Shown piece after piece: positions 20,703 through 35,464 of a stretch of DNA of 64,000 nucleotides. The notes under the pieces are model-generated. The model made no database searches. It had not been told where the DNA came from and worked only from the letters and a program-made list of their open reading frames with translations. The translations under genes were made by a program, and so were the position numbers. The stretch lies in the NCBI RefSeq assembly GCF_040183065.1, contig NC_091122.1:154464455-154528454 (forward strand), written 5' to 3'. The number at the start of each line of letters is the position of its first letter. The stretch's first letter is position 1. The stretch comes from Periplaneta americana. Its lineage: Eukaryota > Arthropoda > Insecta > Blattodea > Blattidae.

Positions 20703-20957
20703 TTAAAACTTTGTCAAATTCATGCCACCTTTTGTAAGTGTTGTACCAAGCGAAGAAGCTAGTTCTTCTTTTAGAGAGAATCCGAGGAACGACAGCCCAT
20801 GAAGGTCCATGACCGACCAACCGACTGCTGGCCTCACGTTCACATGCCGAAGTAGAGGTGAACGATTACCCAGCCAGAATGGAGTTATCGTGTGGTTAGC
20901 ACGATGACACCTCCAGCCGTTAGCAGACCTGATTTTCGAATACGGATGAGCCAATGG
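20703..20957. repeat. Probable dispersed repeat
   Basis: A 250-bp stretch of normal GC with words such as CTGGCCTCACGTTCACATG and TATCGTGTGGTTAGCACGATG, which I associate with repeats found across insect assemblies. The type (SINE or LINE 5' part) cannot be decided from one copy. Confidence 0.35.
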
Positions 20958-21124
20958 GAACAGTAGACAAGCTCACAGATTGTATCGGGTCAAGTATCTA
21001 CGTAGGAGACATCCGGCCCATACCATCTTTCCACGACTGTTCCAAAAGTTAGGGGAAGTAGGGCACGTGGTGCGAAATTACAATTTCATTTCCACAAAAC
21101 TATTTTTACATATAACTTTCGACT

Positions 21125-21833
21125 CACAAGCAAACGTTCTGATGAGGGCAGATAAAAAAGTTAAATTTTTTTCTTCCACCATGTTAATAATGTGAAAAGA
21201 AGTGCTTATACAAATTTTGGCCACTCGACCGCAATTACAAGGGCTGTAAAAAATAAGTTCGCCAGAGGCCGCTAACAGAAAAAAAAAAACACAATTTCAT
21301 TGGACAAATTTATTGGAACGGACACAACAATTGTTGAGCTATTTTTCAACATATTTTCCATCGGAACTGAGACATTTTTCATATCATGGGATCGACAGAG
21401 AGCGGTGCGGACGCAGTCAAATGCTGATTCCGATCTGAGACGGCTGACTTCTACGACACAAAAATTGATCCCACGGTATGACAAATGTCTCAATTTCAGT
21501 GGGGGATATGTTGACAAATACCGCAACAATTGCAGTATCTGTTTCAATAAATATTTATATGCAATTGTGCTTTTTTTCTATAAACGGCCCCAGCGAAAAT
21601 CACTTTCTGGACGGCCTCGTAATTGCGGTCGAGTGGCCAAAATTTGTATAGGAACTTGTTTCGACATTATTAACATGGTGGAAGAAAAAAATTTAACTTT
21701 TTTATCTGCCCCCATCAGAACGTTTGCTTGTCAGTCATTTCCGGACCAGGGTTCCTTATCTCAAATTCATACATGTACCCTTCCCATCATCCCTGAAAGT
21801 TTGTAACAACAGCCCGAAAACACCCTGTATAAT
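21125..21833 (+). mobile_element. Mariner-like foldback element with transposase scrap
   Basis: About 115-bp inverted arms at 21125-21245 and 21620-21745 share AACGTTCTGATG, TTTTTCTTCCACCATG and TTTTGGCCACTCGACCGC. The right side runs on to ACACCCTG|TATA, a usual mariner end (CAGGGTGT). The matching left terminus is lost. The middle reads LIPRYDKCLNFSGGYVDK, the C-terminal block of mariner transposases. Non-functional. Confidence 0.65.
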
Positions 21834-23057
21834 AATTTATATCATCAGCATAACAAGTAATGGTTCTTTCACCACCGCAATGTATTACGTTTAGGATTAT
21901 CAATTTTGGTCGGTCGATCGGTCGGTCGGTCTGTTTCATGACATGGCTATTAGATCTTTCTGAACGCTGATGAATTCGATTTCTGACATGGAGGTACTCA
22001 TAAGACAAATTGATTACTAACGATAATAAAAATGTAGGCGATGACCGTGACTATCAGAAATAAGTCTCGACATCGACGAGAAGTGACGGGTAAATTTTTC
22101 CTCAAGTCCTTTCATTCCGGATAGACTAACTTTACAAATCTACAACACGAGTCTGTCAGCTCTACATACTTTCCGGTTCTAATGACAAGGATGAACAAAT
22201 TTAAGCCCACAAATAATGAAATTTAGGACCAACTAGAATGCTACATTAAATGCCTTTTTAGAGTTCAATATTAGGTACGTAAAACAACTTTATATAATAA
22301 ATACTTGCTACATATTTTCATACATAAATCTTTCTCTTACCTTCAGCATGTCTGAATCCATTCTCTCATCCTTCTAAGCATCCTGCGTTACTGATAATCG
22401 ATCGACTGCAATCCTAAACGTGAAAATAAAATGCACAATCAATACTTCTGTATTCGACACTGTCTTCATACAAGAACTTTCTTTGTAATATTATGAATCG
22501 ATAATGTATGACCAGAAACTTGAATTTTTTCATAATTTTAAATCATGTCATTCTATTACTAGTCTCTATTGTAGAATATTTCATTATACAATGTCTTTTA
22601 AAGTATTTTTACAATAGTAGTACTAATTGAATACAAGGCTGTAAATGAAGTGGATAGTGTAGATGACCAAAAACCACATTTTAGGCTTTTCACTTTAAAA
22701 CTTCATCATTTTCTGTAGATTAAAAATATATGTGAGTTTATATTGTTAAGAATATTTGTAGGCCCTAACGTTGTCTTTTAAATAGGTCACGCTTTACTTT
22801 AAATGCCAGATAAGAAATTTTAAAGTACTTTTTATTACCTAATATTTCTATAAACATGTATTAATAATATTGCTGAATAGAGGCGGAGGTTTTTTTAAAG
22901 ATGACACAAACTGAACAGGTCTTACCTCCTCCCCAGGTGTAGAATTGTAAGATATTTCGTGATAATCCATACAGAGATTATTGAAATATGATAGTTTAAA
23001 TTATAAAAATCAGTCTGTCTATGCTTTACACTATCCAGTCTCCTTAAATGAATTTTT
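21834..23057. other. No gene recognised
   Basis: AT-rich. Contains a short GGTC/GATC microsatellite at about 21910-21930 and nothing else that I can name. Confidence 0.4.
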
Positions 23058-23303
23058 AGTAGGTTATTTTACGACGCTGTATCAACATCTCAGGTTATTT
23101 AGCGTCTGAATGATATGAAGGTGATAATGGCGGTGAAATGAGTCCGGGGTCCAACACCGAAAGTTACCCAGCATTTGCTCGTATTGGGTTGAGGGAAAAC
23201 CCCGGAAAAAACTCAACCAGGTAACTTGCCCCGACCAGAATTAGAACCCGGGCCACCTGGTTTCGCGGCCAGACGCGTTGACCATTACTCCACAGGTGTA
23301 GAC
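23058..23303 (-). repeat. tRNA-derived SINE, family A, copy 1
   Basis: On the minus strand the head at 23303 contains TGGAGTAATGGTCAACGCG (A-box-like) and a B-box-like CCCGGGTTCTAATTCTGG. It is followed by GCAAGTTACCTGGTTGAG, CCCCGG and the shared body ending at the left in GCGTCGTAAAATAA. Other copies are at 33104-33348 and 51016-51263, both in the same orientation. Confidence 0.85.
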
Positions 23304-23394
23304 GTCATACATCTATGACGCAGTGCATGAGGGTAGGCCACTAGAGGGAACTCAAGAGGTGGAACTTAAACTGAGAGGATTCGATCCGACATCG

Positions 23395-23605
23395 GGATGG
23401 GAATCCGGTGTGGCTTAGTGGATAGAGTGTCAGCACGTAGAGCTGAAAACCCGGTGCCGGAGAGAATTTTTCTCTGTTCCACTCTTCCGTCATATGATGA
23501 CGCAGAATTTCTGAACTGGAATATCATATGTACTTCGGTACATCGTAAATTAATAAAGCAGCAGAAATTCAAGAAAGCATCTGAAATGAATAACTGGTGT
23601 CCAAA
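23395..23605 (+). repeat. tRNA-derived SINE, family B
   Basis: TGGCTTAGTGGATAGAGTG is an A box. The B-box segment looks deleted (AAAACCCGGTGCCGG). The body GAGAATTTTTCTCTGTTCCA and CTGAACTGGAATATCATATG follows. It carries an open shadow frame only. Confidence 0.7.
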
Positions 23606-23909
23606 CAAGTAACTAAGCTTCGTGTAACTTATAGAAAAAGTTATGATTATGAGTTAAACATGTATTGTAATTTTAAATCTATGCTTTAAACGTTTAATTC
23701 CCTTGCTACTTGGAGATATTAAGATGAAAATTGTATACTCTTAGACAAAAACATTATCCATTGCCATACGTTAGGTCCTCTTCGGAAGACTGTTTGATTC
23801 CATGAGAGCTTAGATTTACAAGTGAACAAATTTTTCTTTTCGTTCGGTTTTTCCTTTGTATTGTTTGTTTGTTGCTTTTTCTGTCTGTTTATACATCAAG
23901 TGTTATAAA

Positions 23910-26105
<2,196 letters not shown>

Positions 26106-26113
26106 GTTATAAA

Positions 26114-27060
26114 TAATCCATAACAAGGATATATTCAAGGAGTAAATTAGGTGTAAAACATACTTTCCCTAGACGTGTGAACCAGGCGCTGTCAATACAA
26201 CCAGAAAAGGGTAAGAAAATGCTACTTTTCATACCTCAATTTTATACAGCGTAACAGAGAAATCTCTTGGGAAATGAAAAAAAAAATGCACTCGAAACAT
26301 TCATCTACGAAAGATATAATGATCAGGTACTGTGTTTAACAGAATATATAATTATTACGAATCTCTTTTAAGTATAAAAACATTTATTATTCCTAATTTC
26401 ATTTCAAAGCAGAGCTATTCATTCACCAAGTGACTTTTGCATCACACTGTACCACAGGAGACCAAGATAACAAGGTTTTCTTGTACCAGAAAACGAAATC
26501 AAGATGGATAAAATGTAGTATTATCTGTTGTGACATATTTAATTCTGTTATTAATCTTAACTTGAATTATTAATTATTGTATACGTAACTTTATTGCTAC
26601 AAAGAATCAGCATAAAATCCAATGTCATGTCATGAATCTTTCTTTCATATTTAATAGTGAGTGTCACGAATGAAAAAGAAAATGTTAACTTTATGAGGTA
26701 TAATATTCTATAGAGTAAATTACTGTCAATTTTAATCTAATACTTTCTTTGTTCATACAATTCAAGTAATATTTCAACAGAATAATATAAATTAATTTCT
26801 TTAAATTTATTCATTTAAAAAAGTGTCATGGGAGTCTCAAGAGTTTGCAGAATGCTGTAAATTGGTGTTGCAATTTTAAAATAAAACTTTTAAACAGATC
26901 CATTGTAATACAGCAATATTTTGATACAAATAAAGCAATTTGATCCGATGTTCTATATTTTAAGCAACAAACCCGAACCACCGCCATCACTACTACCCGC
27001 CATCTATGGCGAAATCCTATGATCCATGAGTTTGATGATGTTCAAATGAAGCAGAATTCA
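26114..27060. other. No gene recognised
   Basis: AT-rich, no ORF of note. Confidence 0.4.
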
Positions 27061-27072
27061 CTGATATAGAGC

Positions 27073-27350
27073 CGTCTTTGTGGCTCAGTTGGCACAACGA
27101 TGGTTTACAACAGAGTATCTGAGTTAGAATCTCGACGAAGTTTGGGTTGTATTCGTGGTGGACAAAGCCAAAATTGTGAGGGTTTTCCTCAGGATTTTTC
27201 CGTTTCCTCTCGTCTAAAGATCACTAGTCATAGCTATGCATCTTCCCTGAAACCCTATTTACAAATAAATAAAGAGCACCATTCGGAAATCCTGAATAAG
27301 TTGAGGAATAAACCATGTACATCAACGAGTTCACTTCTTTTACGCACACG
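27073..27350 (+). repeat. Degraded tRNA-derived SINE
   Basis: TGTGGCTCAGTTGGCACAAC is A-box-like and GAGTTAGAATCTCGAC is a weak B box. The following GTGAGGGTTTTCCTCAGG and a 3' part with AAATAAATAAAGAGC resemble the bodies of the other SINEs here. Single degraded copy. Confidence 0.5.
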
Positions 27351-27360
27351 TCCAATATAA

Positions 27361-28060
27361 CATCAACTGAACCACCAACCACTAAAACATTCAAATTTTA
27401 AAATTGTACTTTCAATAATTGTTCCTTTTAAAATTATTCATGTTTATTTTTTATTTCATCGTCCTTAATTAAAACTTTTCTTGTTTATTTCATGATCCCT
27501 AATTAAAACTTTTCTAACACTTGTTTATATTATTTAGGTTATGTTATAGCTTCTGATATAATGATATTATGGATAGTCACATATCAGAGATTGTTTAATA
27601 CTAAGATTTATTGAAAATCATCTGTCAAGTGACGTTGATTACTAGGATCCGGATAATTGAAGTGGAATGCAACTGTTTTAATAAAAATGAAACTGAATCA
27701 ACAAAGCCTTCTTGACTAGTAACCGTCCATAGAGTTCAATGAAGATTCCATAGTTGGCACAATTGATAACAAGAAAACAGCTAATAATAACACAATACTG
27801 CCATCTAGTGTAATATTTGTAATGTTGAGATGGTACAATAATACATTTGAAGACAATTGTGTTTTCGTAAGTCAATTAATATTTTATTGTTACTTCTAAT
27901 CGTTATATACTTTCTTCTAATCGTGTAATAGTCAATTAAATCCCACTCGAGTTTTGATTTTCTCTAGATAAATCAAAACCTCTAGTGAGATTACTGTTGA
28001 TAAAATTGCATGTGAATTTTCCTCGATGCAATTTTTTTTTGGATAACCATTTTTGGTGTG
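27361..28060. other. AT-rich spacer with a small palindrome
   Basis: A 36-bp unit (TTTATTTCATxxTCCxTAATTAAAACTTTTCT) occurs twice at about 27450-27520. At 27945-27998 TCCCACTCGAGTTTTGATTT faces its inverted partner AAATCAAAACCTCTAGTGAG, a short foldback of unknown type. Confidence 0.45.
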
Positions 28061-28540
28061 AGTTCTCCAGTAGATGATTAATTCCACGGTCGATTTTCAT
28101 TTCGGTGACAGTTCTCTGGTCGAATTAGCACGGAATCGAAAAATAGGTTATCTCGGCTACCTCCTGTGCTGCAATACGTCGATCCACCGTCCGTGAGAAT
28201 GGATGTGCCTCGCGGTTTGCCCGAAGATTGGCAGATGGCAGTGATGGTGAGTTCTAGACTACTGGTGGGCTTGTGTACAAAGGCACAGAAGCCCTCACGG
28301 ACTCTCACCACTTGGCGGTGAATATGAGTTTTATATATAGATATGTAGACGTATGAAGAACGGCAAATCACCATCAGAGGTATGGTAAACAGACATGATG
28401 GCTGGAGAGGATTGAGTAGTGTGGCGCATGATTAGGCCAGCATAGGCAGCACACAACTCATTCCATCACGAGTGCACAAAATGCTTCTTCAGGCTGCAGT
28501 GTAAAGGGATGCTCCATGTAATGTAGTCAGGACTTAGCAA
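28061..28540. other. Unassigned, moderately GC-rich sequence
   Basis: No coding domain. The end (CACACAACTCATTCCATCAC near 28450, then GGCTGCAGTG) resembles the 3' module of the SINE at 55708-56281 (CGCAACTCATTCCATATCG...GGTCGCAGTG). It may therefore contain a decayed SINE copy. Confidence 0.35.
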
Positions 28541-29237
28541 ATCAATAAATATTGTGTTTCTTTTAATGAGTCTCTCCTTGTTATAGTCATTTATCAAAAA
28601 GAGTTTAGTATCTGTAACATTCAACAGTATTGGCTATTCATCTCAGAGAATAGGTTAGATTCCTTGATAGACGTACTCGTAAAGATGTTAACTGCAATCA
28701 GTAACGAATTAAGAAATGCGTGCCGTTATTTAGTTTCAAGGATTAGGCTTTTGTTTGTTCTGAACTTACATCTATATTGCATATTTGAAAAAGAGCGTCT
28801 GTACACCGAATTTTGACAAAAAAAATGAAATTATGGTTTTTATCGTTTTTCGGTAGTTTAATATGTGGAAAATTATAATATGATTTTATATCTTCTAATT
28901 GTCAGCTTGTAGCTCTATCTTCAGCAGAAATAAAAAAAATAATTTGTAGTAATTCTTAATGCTAAAAATGTTATCAATGATTTTCTTTTTTTTTTTTTTT
29001 TTTTTGCCAACCGCTCAGTAGAATTTTAAATTTATTTAGTCGGCTGTATACATAAAGGTATGTTACATATGCCCTATTTTTTCTACATATATCTTTTATA
29101 ACTTCTGAGGAAAGCGCACACATATTTGAGTAATTTAACATTGTAAGATATGGAAACTTTGAGAACTTATTTTTGCACTTTCTTATTTCTTTTGTCCAGT
29201 ATGAGTTAAAATGGGAGAAAAAACAATGTAAGAATTG

Positions 29238-29463
29238 AATAATTTGAAGGAAAAATTGTTCCGGTGCCGGGTATCGATCCCGGGACCCTTCGCTTAGCTC
29301 GCGAACGCTCTACCGACTGAGCTACCCCAGGAACTATACACGACAACGTCACAATTTTTCCTTTTATATCCACACAACTCAAATGAGCTGACAAGACGTC
29401 AGAACTCGACTATGAGTGCACACAATACTGTCACATAGCTACTACCTGAAAGCCAGATTTGTA
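29238..29463 (-). repeat. SINE-like insertion with tRNA-like core and 12-bp direct repeats
   Basis: AATGTAAGAATT stands on both sides (about 29226-29237 and 29465-29476), consistent with a target duplication. Inside, 29331-29260 (minus) folds largely as a tRNA. D arm: GCTC..GAGC. Anticodon stem: TTCGC/GCGAA. T arm: CCGGG/CCCGG. The acceptor pairs in only about 5 of 7 positions, and the anticodon loop has A, not T, before GCT. I therefore read it as a tRNA-derived repeat rather than a working tRNA gene. Confidence 0.6.
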
Positions 29464-30593
29464 TAATGTAAGAATTATTATACAGGGCTTTCATTTCAAA
29501 ACTTCCCAGTCTAAATAACTAATTATTTAAATTGAATTCAATTTAATAAAAAAACACGTCAATTTAGGTATTGAGAGGGAAGTCTGAAACCAGGCTTAAT
29601 TGCATTTTAGATTTCCTCAGCCACCCCTACTTTGTAATTTCAAATGGCACCCCTATTTTTTTATTCTTAACTATGAAAGCGTATTCAATTGTTTATACAC
29701 ATCATTCCTTTTCGCATCTTTTGTTTTCTATCGTCGCCTGGCAACCTGGATTGTTGTTATTGTTGATTAGAGCTGAAGAGAGTAAAGCTACAAAAACTTA
29801 TTGAGCATTTCATGTAATAGTTAGGTCTATGTATGTGTATTAAATTATTTCAAAATGGTGTATACCCTTCAAGAGAGGAAATAAATAATCCTTATTGATT
29901 AAATTTAGGAAATTACACAAAATAATCCGTGTTTTTATCCTACAATCAACTGATAATAACAAAAATACAGGTTGCCAGGCGACGATAGAAAACAAATTCA
30001 ATTTAAACAAAAAAACATGCCATTTAGATATTGAGGGGCAGAGTGCTGCATTGGAGTTAAATCGCTCGCTTGAACTCGGTCGAGTGTCGCACCCTCGAGT
30101 GAGATATGATCGGTCGTGATACGCTCGTAATAAATAGAAGCACAGTACAAGGTCATCTCACCGACATGTCTTATCTTGTATGGAAGGCGACAGATAAGAT
30201 ACACAAATGTTTTGCTCACACGGTAAAAATAAGGCTTCATTTTCTGCGTTTATGACAAACGTTTAATAGAACAGTCAATGGAACGTACCAAAACAGTAAC
30301 ATGAAGTTATAAATTAAATAGTATGAAAAACTTCGATATACAGTTATTATTGCTAGTTAATAATTATTCAATATTTGATTTACCGGTACCACATATATAA
30401 TATGATAGGTCCATACATAGTGTTCCGCCTATATACTGCTACAATGTAGAAACGTTTTACAAAATATTATTGATATAGCAGTAGACTAATAACAATATTA
30501 GTACAGAGATAACGTCACAGAAAATATAATAAAACGAATAATCATGCAGCACAACTGTTACAGACGCAAAGATTGATACACTAATTATTAGAG

Positions 30594-30657
<64 letters not shown>
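30594..30657 (+). repeat. (ATT)n microsatellite
   Basis: About 21 units within the palindromic element. The inverse (AAT)n is at 31219-31262 at the mirrored position. Confidence 0.95.
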
Positions 30658-30660
<3 letters not shown>

Positions 30661-31214
30661 AATGAATGAGATGTATAAACAATTGAATGCTCTTTCATAT
30701 TTAAGTGTAAAAATATAGGGGTGCTATTTGAAATTTCAAAGTAGGGGTGGCTGGAGGGTGGAGGGTGAAATCTAAAATGCAATTAAGCCTGGTTTCAGAC
30801 TTCCTCCTCAACAGACGTCTGCATCGGACGTTTTCGCTCGAGCGCCAAGTAGTTCATAGCATAATCCGATAGGTAGCGCACATGCATGATGGGTAAAATT
30901 GTCACGAGCGGTAAATCCTCGAACGGTATAAGCCGAGCGTCAGACATTCGTTCTTGTTACAGTGATGAACTGTGTAGTAACATCATAGATGTTTATCATT
31001 TCAAAACTTTGCAGTGTTTAACTAACCTCTCCATAGTACAACTACAAAACGTGCTTTAAAATATAATATAAATGTTGTAGGTAAATATTTTTCTTTTTCC
31101 ACACAGGAGTGATTTTGTTTTTGCCACATCTGATAGATGTTATTGGATGTAAATGTAATTATTATAAACGGAGAACACAATCACGATAATGCAAGAACTG
31201 TATCGAGTTTTCTA

Positions 31215-31261
<47 letters not shown>

Positions 31262-31458
31262 CTCTAATAATTAGTGTATCAATCTTTGCGTCTGTAACAG
31301 TTGTGCAGCATGATTATTAGTTTTATTATATTTTCTGTGACGTTATCTCTGTACTAATATTGTTATTAATCTACTGCTATATCAATAATACTTTGTAAAA
31401 CGTTTCTACATTGTCGCAGTATATAGGCGGAACACTATGTATGGACCTATCATATTTT

Positions 31459-31702
<244 letters not shown>

Positions 31703-32159
31703 CAAATCAAATAGGCCTACTGAATAATTATTAACTAGCAATAACAGCTGTATATCGAAGTTTTTCATACTATTTTATTTATAAATTCATGTTCCTGTTT
31801 TGGTACGTTCCATTGACTGTTCCATTAAACGTTTGTCATAAACGCAGAAAATAAAGCCTTATTTTTACCGTGTGAGCAAAACATACGTGTATCTTATCTG
31901 TCGCCTTCCATACAAGATAAGACATGTCGGTGAGATGACCTTGTACTTTGCTTCTATTTATTACGAGCGTATCACGACCGATCGTATCTCACTCGAGGGT
32001 GCGACACTCGACCGAGTTCAAGCGAGTGATTTAACTCCAATGCAGCACTCTGCCCCTCAACATCTAAATTGACGTGTTTTTTGTTTAAATTGAATTGAAT
32101 TGAATAATTAGTTATTTAGACTTGGAAGTTTTGAAATGAAAGCCCTGTATATAGTCTAA

Positions 32160-32520
32160 CACGTCAAAGCATCCTTTCTGTATACACAATAAGAGAATTC
32201 CTCGGCAGACGATCACAGCGCGCGCCTTCTTGTGGATTAACAGTGTGCAGAGGGCTAACCAGCCGCCAGCTGCTCGCAGGCAGAACCAACCCAATTACAA
32301 GTTCGCTGCAGGTAATCAGGCTATTAGTCTTGGGCACGGATAATTGCGTTAGCCTCGCCGATGACAAGACCGAAGCAACTCCGCGTCTAATTTGCAAGAT
32401 GGAGTGCTGGGGGCGCACAATTACGAGCCGCAAGCGTGAATCTGCATTCATGCCGCGGGTTCAATGCCGGACAGAGGCAAGGAAATGACCTTTCTCACAG
32501 AACTCCGGCAGACCATGAAT
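32160..32520. other. GC-richer unique island (candidate conserved non-coding element)
   Basis: About 350 bp of near-balanced base composition in an AT-rich setting. It has no recognisable repeat or protein domain and several TAAT-core words (CAATTACAAG, GATAATTGCG, CTAATTTGC). It could be a regulatory element or an unrecognised exon. This rests only on composition. Confidence 0.3.
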
Positions 32521-32742
32521 TTGTATTCCTCCAGAAAGAGTGGTAACGGTGTAAACATGTAAAAATCTATTTTCCTGCGTCTTATTTATTTTATAATTAT
32601 GTTCTCACTATATTATGAAGTTCATAGAAAGTAGTATGTTGATATAAGAAAATAAATTTCTATTACCTATTTTTCATGGAACTATAAACATTATGAGACT
32701 CCAAAAATTATTCTTGGCATGACGTCATCTATAATCAATAAT

Positions 32743-33010
32743 GATTATTTTCGAATGTGTCCAATATACTTTCAAACACAAAAATTCATTCAAACGAAAT
32801 TATTTTTATTATGAGTCCATTCAAAGAACAAAAAAATATATAAAAAGTTCCGTCTATTTTTATTTTAGAATGTGTCCAATATCCTTTCAAACACAAAAAT
32901 TCATTCAAACAAAATTCTTTTTATTATGAGTCCATTCAAAGAACAAAAAATATATATAAAAAGTTCCGTCCATTTTTATTTTAGAATGTGTTCAATATTC
33001 TTTAAAACAC
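32743..33010 (+). repeat. 115-bp tandem repeat, 2.3 copies
   Basis: The word GAATGTGT occurs at 32753, 32868 and 32984. Units share TTTCAAACACAAAAATTCATT and AAAAGTTCCGTC and differ by only a few bases. Confidence 0.9.
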
Positions 33011-33052
33011 AAAAATTTAATTAAGCGAAATGATGATAATGATTATTACTAC

Positions 33053-33053
<1 letters not shown>

Positions 33054-33103
<50 letters not shown>
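33054..33103 (+). repeat. (ATT)n microsatellite next to SINE
   Basis: Perfect ATT units touching the 3' side of the SINE copy that follows. A second (ATT)n tract is at 33360-33452. Confidence 0.9.
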
Positions 33104-33104
<1 letters not shown>

Positions 33105-33348
33105 TTAATTGGTTATTTTACAACGCTTTTCCAACTGCTATGGTTATCTAGCATTAGAACGATGTAAAGGTGATAATGCCGGCGAAATGATCCAGGATCC
33201 AACGCCGAAAGTTACCCAGCATTTGCTCTTACTGGATTGAGGGGAAAACCCCGAAAAAACCTCAACCAAGTAACTTTCCCCAGCCAGGATTTTAACCTGG
33301 ACCCGCTCGTTACATGGTCAGGTGTGATTAACCATTACTCCATATCAT
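33104..33348 (-). repeat. tRNA-derived SINE, family A, copy 2
   Basis: Matches 23058-23303 through GTTACCCAGCATTTGCTC and TTGAGGGGAAAACCCCG to GTGATTAACCATTACTCCA. More diverged than the other copies; its B box is mutated (CCAGGATTTTAACCTGG). Confidence 0.82.
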
Positions 33349-33358
33349 TATTGGTATT

Positions 33359-33391
<33 letters not shown>

Positions 33392-33397
33392 TTATTG

Positions 33398-33453
<56 letters not shown>

Positions 33454-33592
33454 TACCTCTGAGATTCTGGCTGATATTATATCTATTTTATCAAGCAGTA
33501 TATCTCACTTGACGATATGTGTCAGAGGAAGAACAATAATTTTGCAGAAATCTGAAGTCTGTATAGTGTAGAATAAAAAATGTTTTATTTAA

Positions 33593-34314
33593 GGGGTTAG
33601 GTATAGCGTACAGCAATAAAAGTTTGGAAATATTCAACATTTTCTTTCTCCATTACTGTATTTTGTGCAATAATGAAAATTAGTATGTGTGAAACACTGT
33701 CCTTCTGCTATATGAAAAAATATTTATACGACTAAAAAAAATTATTTAAGTTTTTTTCCCCCAAAATTTAGTTCACTCTGCAGTGATGAAGCGTTTCCCA
33801 CATAACTCAAAAACTATCCAACATTCTGTTATGAAATTTTTTGTGTGTATTTATACATGTCATATCTACAATATGATGCAAAATTATTTCTCTATCTTTG
33901 ATAGATTGTCTGATGAAAAAAACAAATTCATTTAAAAATGGTCAAATATCAGTATTTTCTTATAACACAAAATAAAAAGAAATTACTTATTAAGGAATGT
34001 AGTTGAAAGAGCATGATATTGTAAACATGTTTTTCAGCAATAAAATAAAAGAGAGAGAACATGAAAAAGTTAACAAGTTTATGAATTATGAAGGAAACGC
34101 TTCATCACTGCACAGTGAACTACCACCGTTATGAATTTTGAAAAAAAAAATAGATATAAATAATTTTTTGTAATCGTAAAAATATGTTTTTTATATAGCA
34201 GAAAGACAGTGTTTTACACATATCAATTTCCATTATTCTACAAGATACAGTAATGGAGGAAAAAAATGTTGAATATTTCTAAAAATTTTACTACTGTAAG
34301 CTGTACCTAACCCC
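33593..34314. mobile_element. TTAA-flanked palindromic MITE, copy 2 (722 bp)
   Basis: Same family as 14888-15607. Ends GGGGTTAGGTATAGCGTACA and inverted GGGGTTAGGTACAGCTTACA, between TTAA at 33589-33592 and 34315-34318. It shares ACATAACTCAAAAACTA and AACACTGTCCTTCTGCT with copy 1. Confidence 0.88.
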
Positions 34315-34318
34315 TTAA

Positions 34319-35464
34319 GGGTGGTTATATTTTTAAATTGGGAGCTGAAATTTGTGCAGGAAAAATTGGTTTCTTGATACCTCGTACAATTTTGAAACAT
34401 TATTTAATGCTGTCCTCTCTATTTTATTCGTAATGAATGTGTTAACAAATTCTGCCCTTATCAGTTGAATTTATACATAAGAAATACTGTATTTTGAGAA
34501 CTTTTTTTTTGCCATTAATTGTAAAACTTAATTTTTACATGAAGAATTATTAATGAAAAAAGAATTATAAATGGTAAGACAGTACTAAAGGTGTAACTTG
34601 TTATGGAATGTATTTCACTACCCCTTCCAACCCATAATCTTAATGTGTGTATAAAAATATTGCTCGAAGTAAAAAATCCGATGCGTTGCAGCTCAGCAAA
34701 TTCTTATATATTCTCCGAATTTACAGTAAACTAATCAATAGGCCTAGCTTTTATTTTCCTTTATCTGTGAAAGAGATGGTGAATTTTTTTCGAAAAAGGG
34801 AAATTTCGCTCAATTTGGCAAGTCTAAGCAAAATACGGAATTTCCTCCGCCATAATCCTGTTAAATTCCGTACATGATTCACGAACAAGAAACTAGAACA
34901 AGCACATTGCATTGAATTACATACTTGAGAAAAATGCATCAATGTTTGCGCTGACGTAATTCAGTATGTCGTTTTTGCACTGAATCATCTATAATTATAA
35001 ACTGCGTGGAGACTGTCAAGTGGATGCAAAATTGTACGAACCGTTGTTTGCAATGCAAATGTATATAGCACCAACTAATTGAGCTGATTGTTGTTGGGCC
35101 AACCCTCCAATAATCACACAAATGATTGCTGACTGTATCGTACACAGAGGCCCCCATGCTCACTGTTGACAAACCTACCGTCATAAATGCTTAATTATTT
35201 ATAACTTAACACCTATAATTGGACAACCTTGTATGTGAATTACATCATATATTATACCTTGCTTCGCACACATCCATATTCGATCTGCAAGGATAGAAAC
35301 ATTGTAACGTTTTGACATAAAAAATTTACTCTGACGTCCGTTACCATGGAAACAGAAGTGTAAGTAGTTTTCTATCCTGTCTATCTCACTCCATTTTCTA
35401 TTTAACCGTTTGCAGCACAGTAAGCCAAAAATGAAAACAAAATGTATTTCTTTGTGTTATTATA
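34319..35464. other. No gene recognised
   Basis: AT-rich, with two short overlapping frames at 34647-34942 on opposite strands and no domain. Confidence 0.4.

Noticed and set aside
29260-29331. Functional tRNA gene
   Set aside because: Acceptor mispairs, A instead of T before the anticodon triplet, and direct repeats flanking a larger unit; better read as tRNA-derived repeat.
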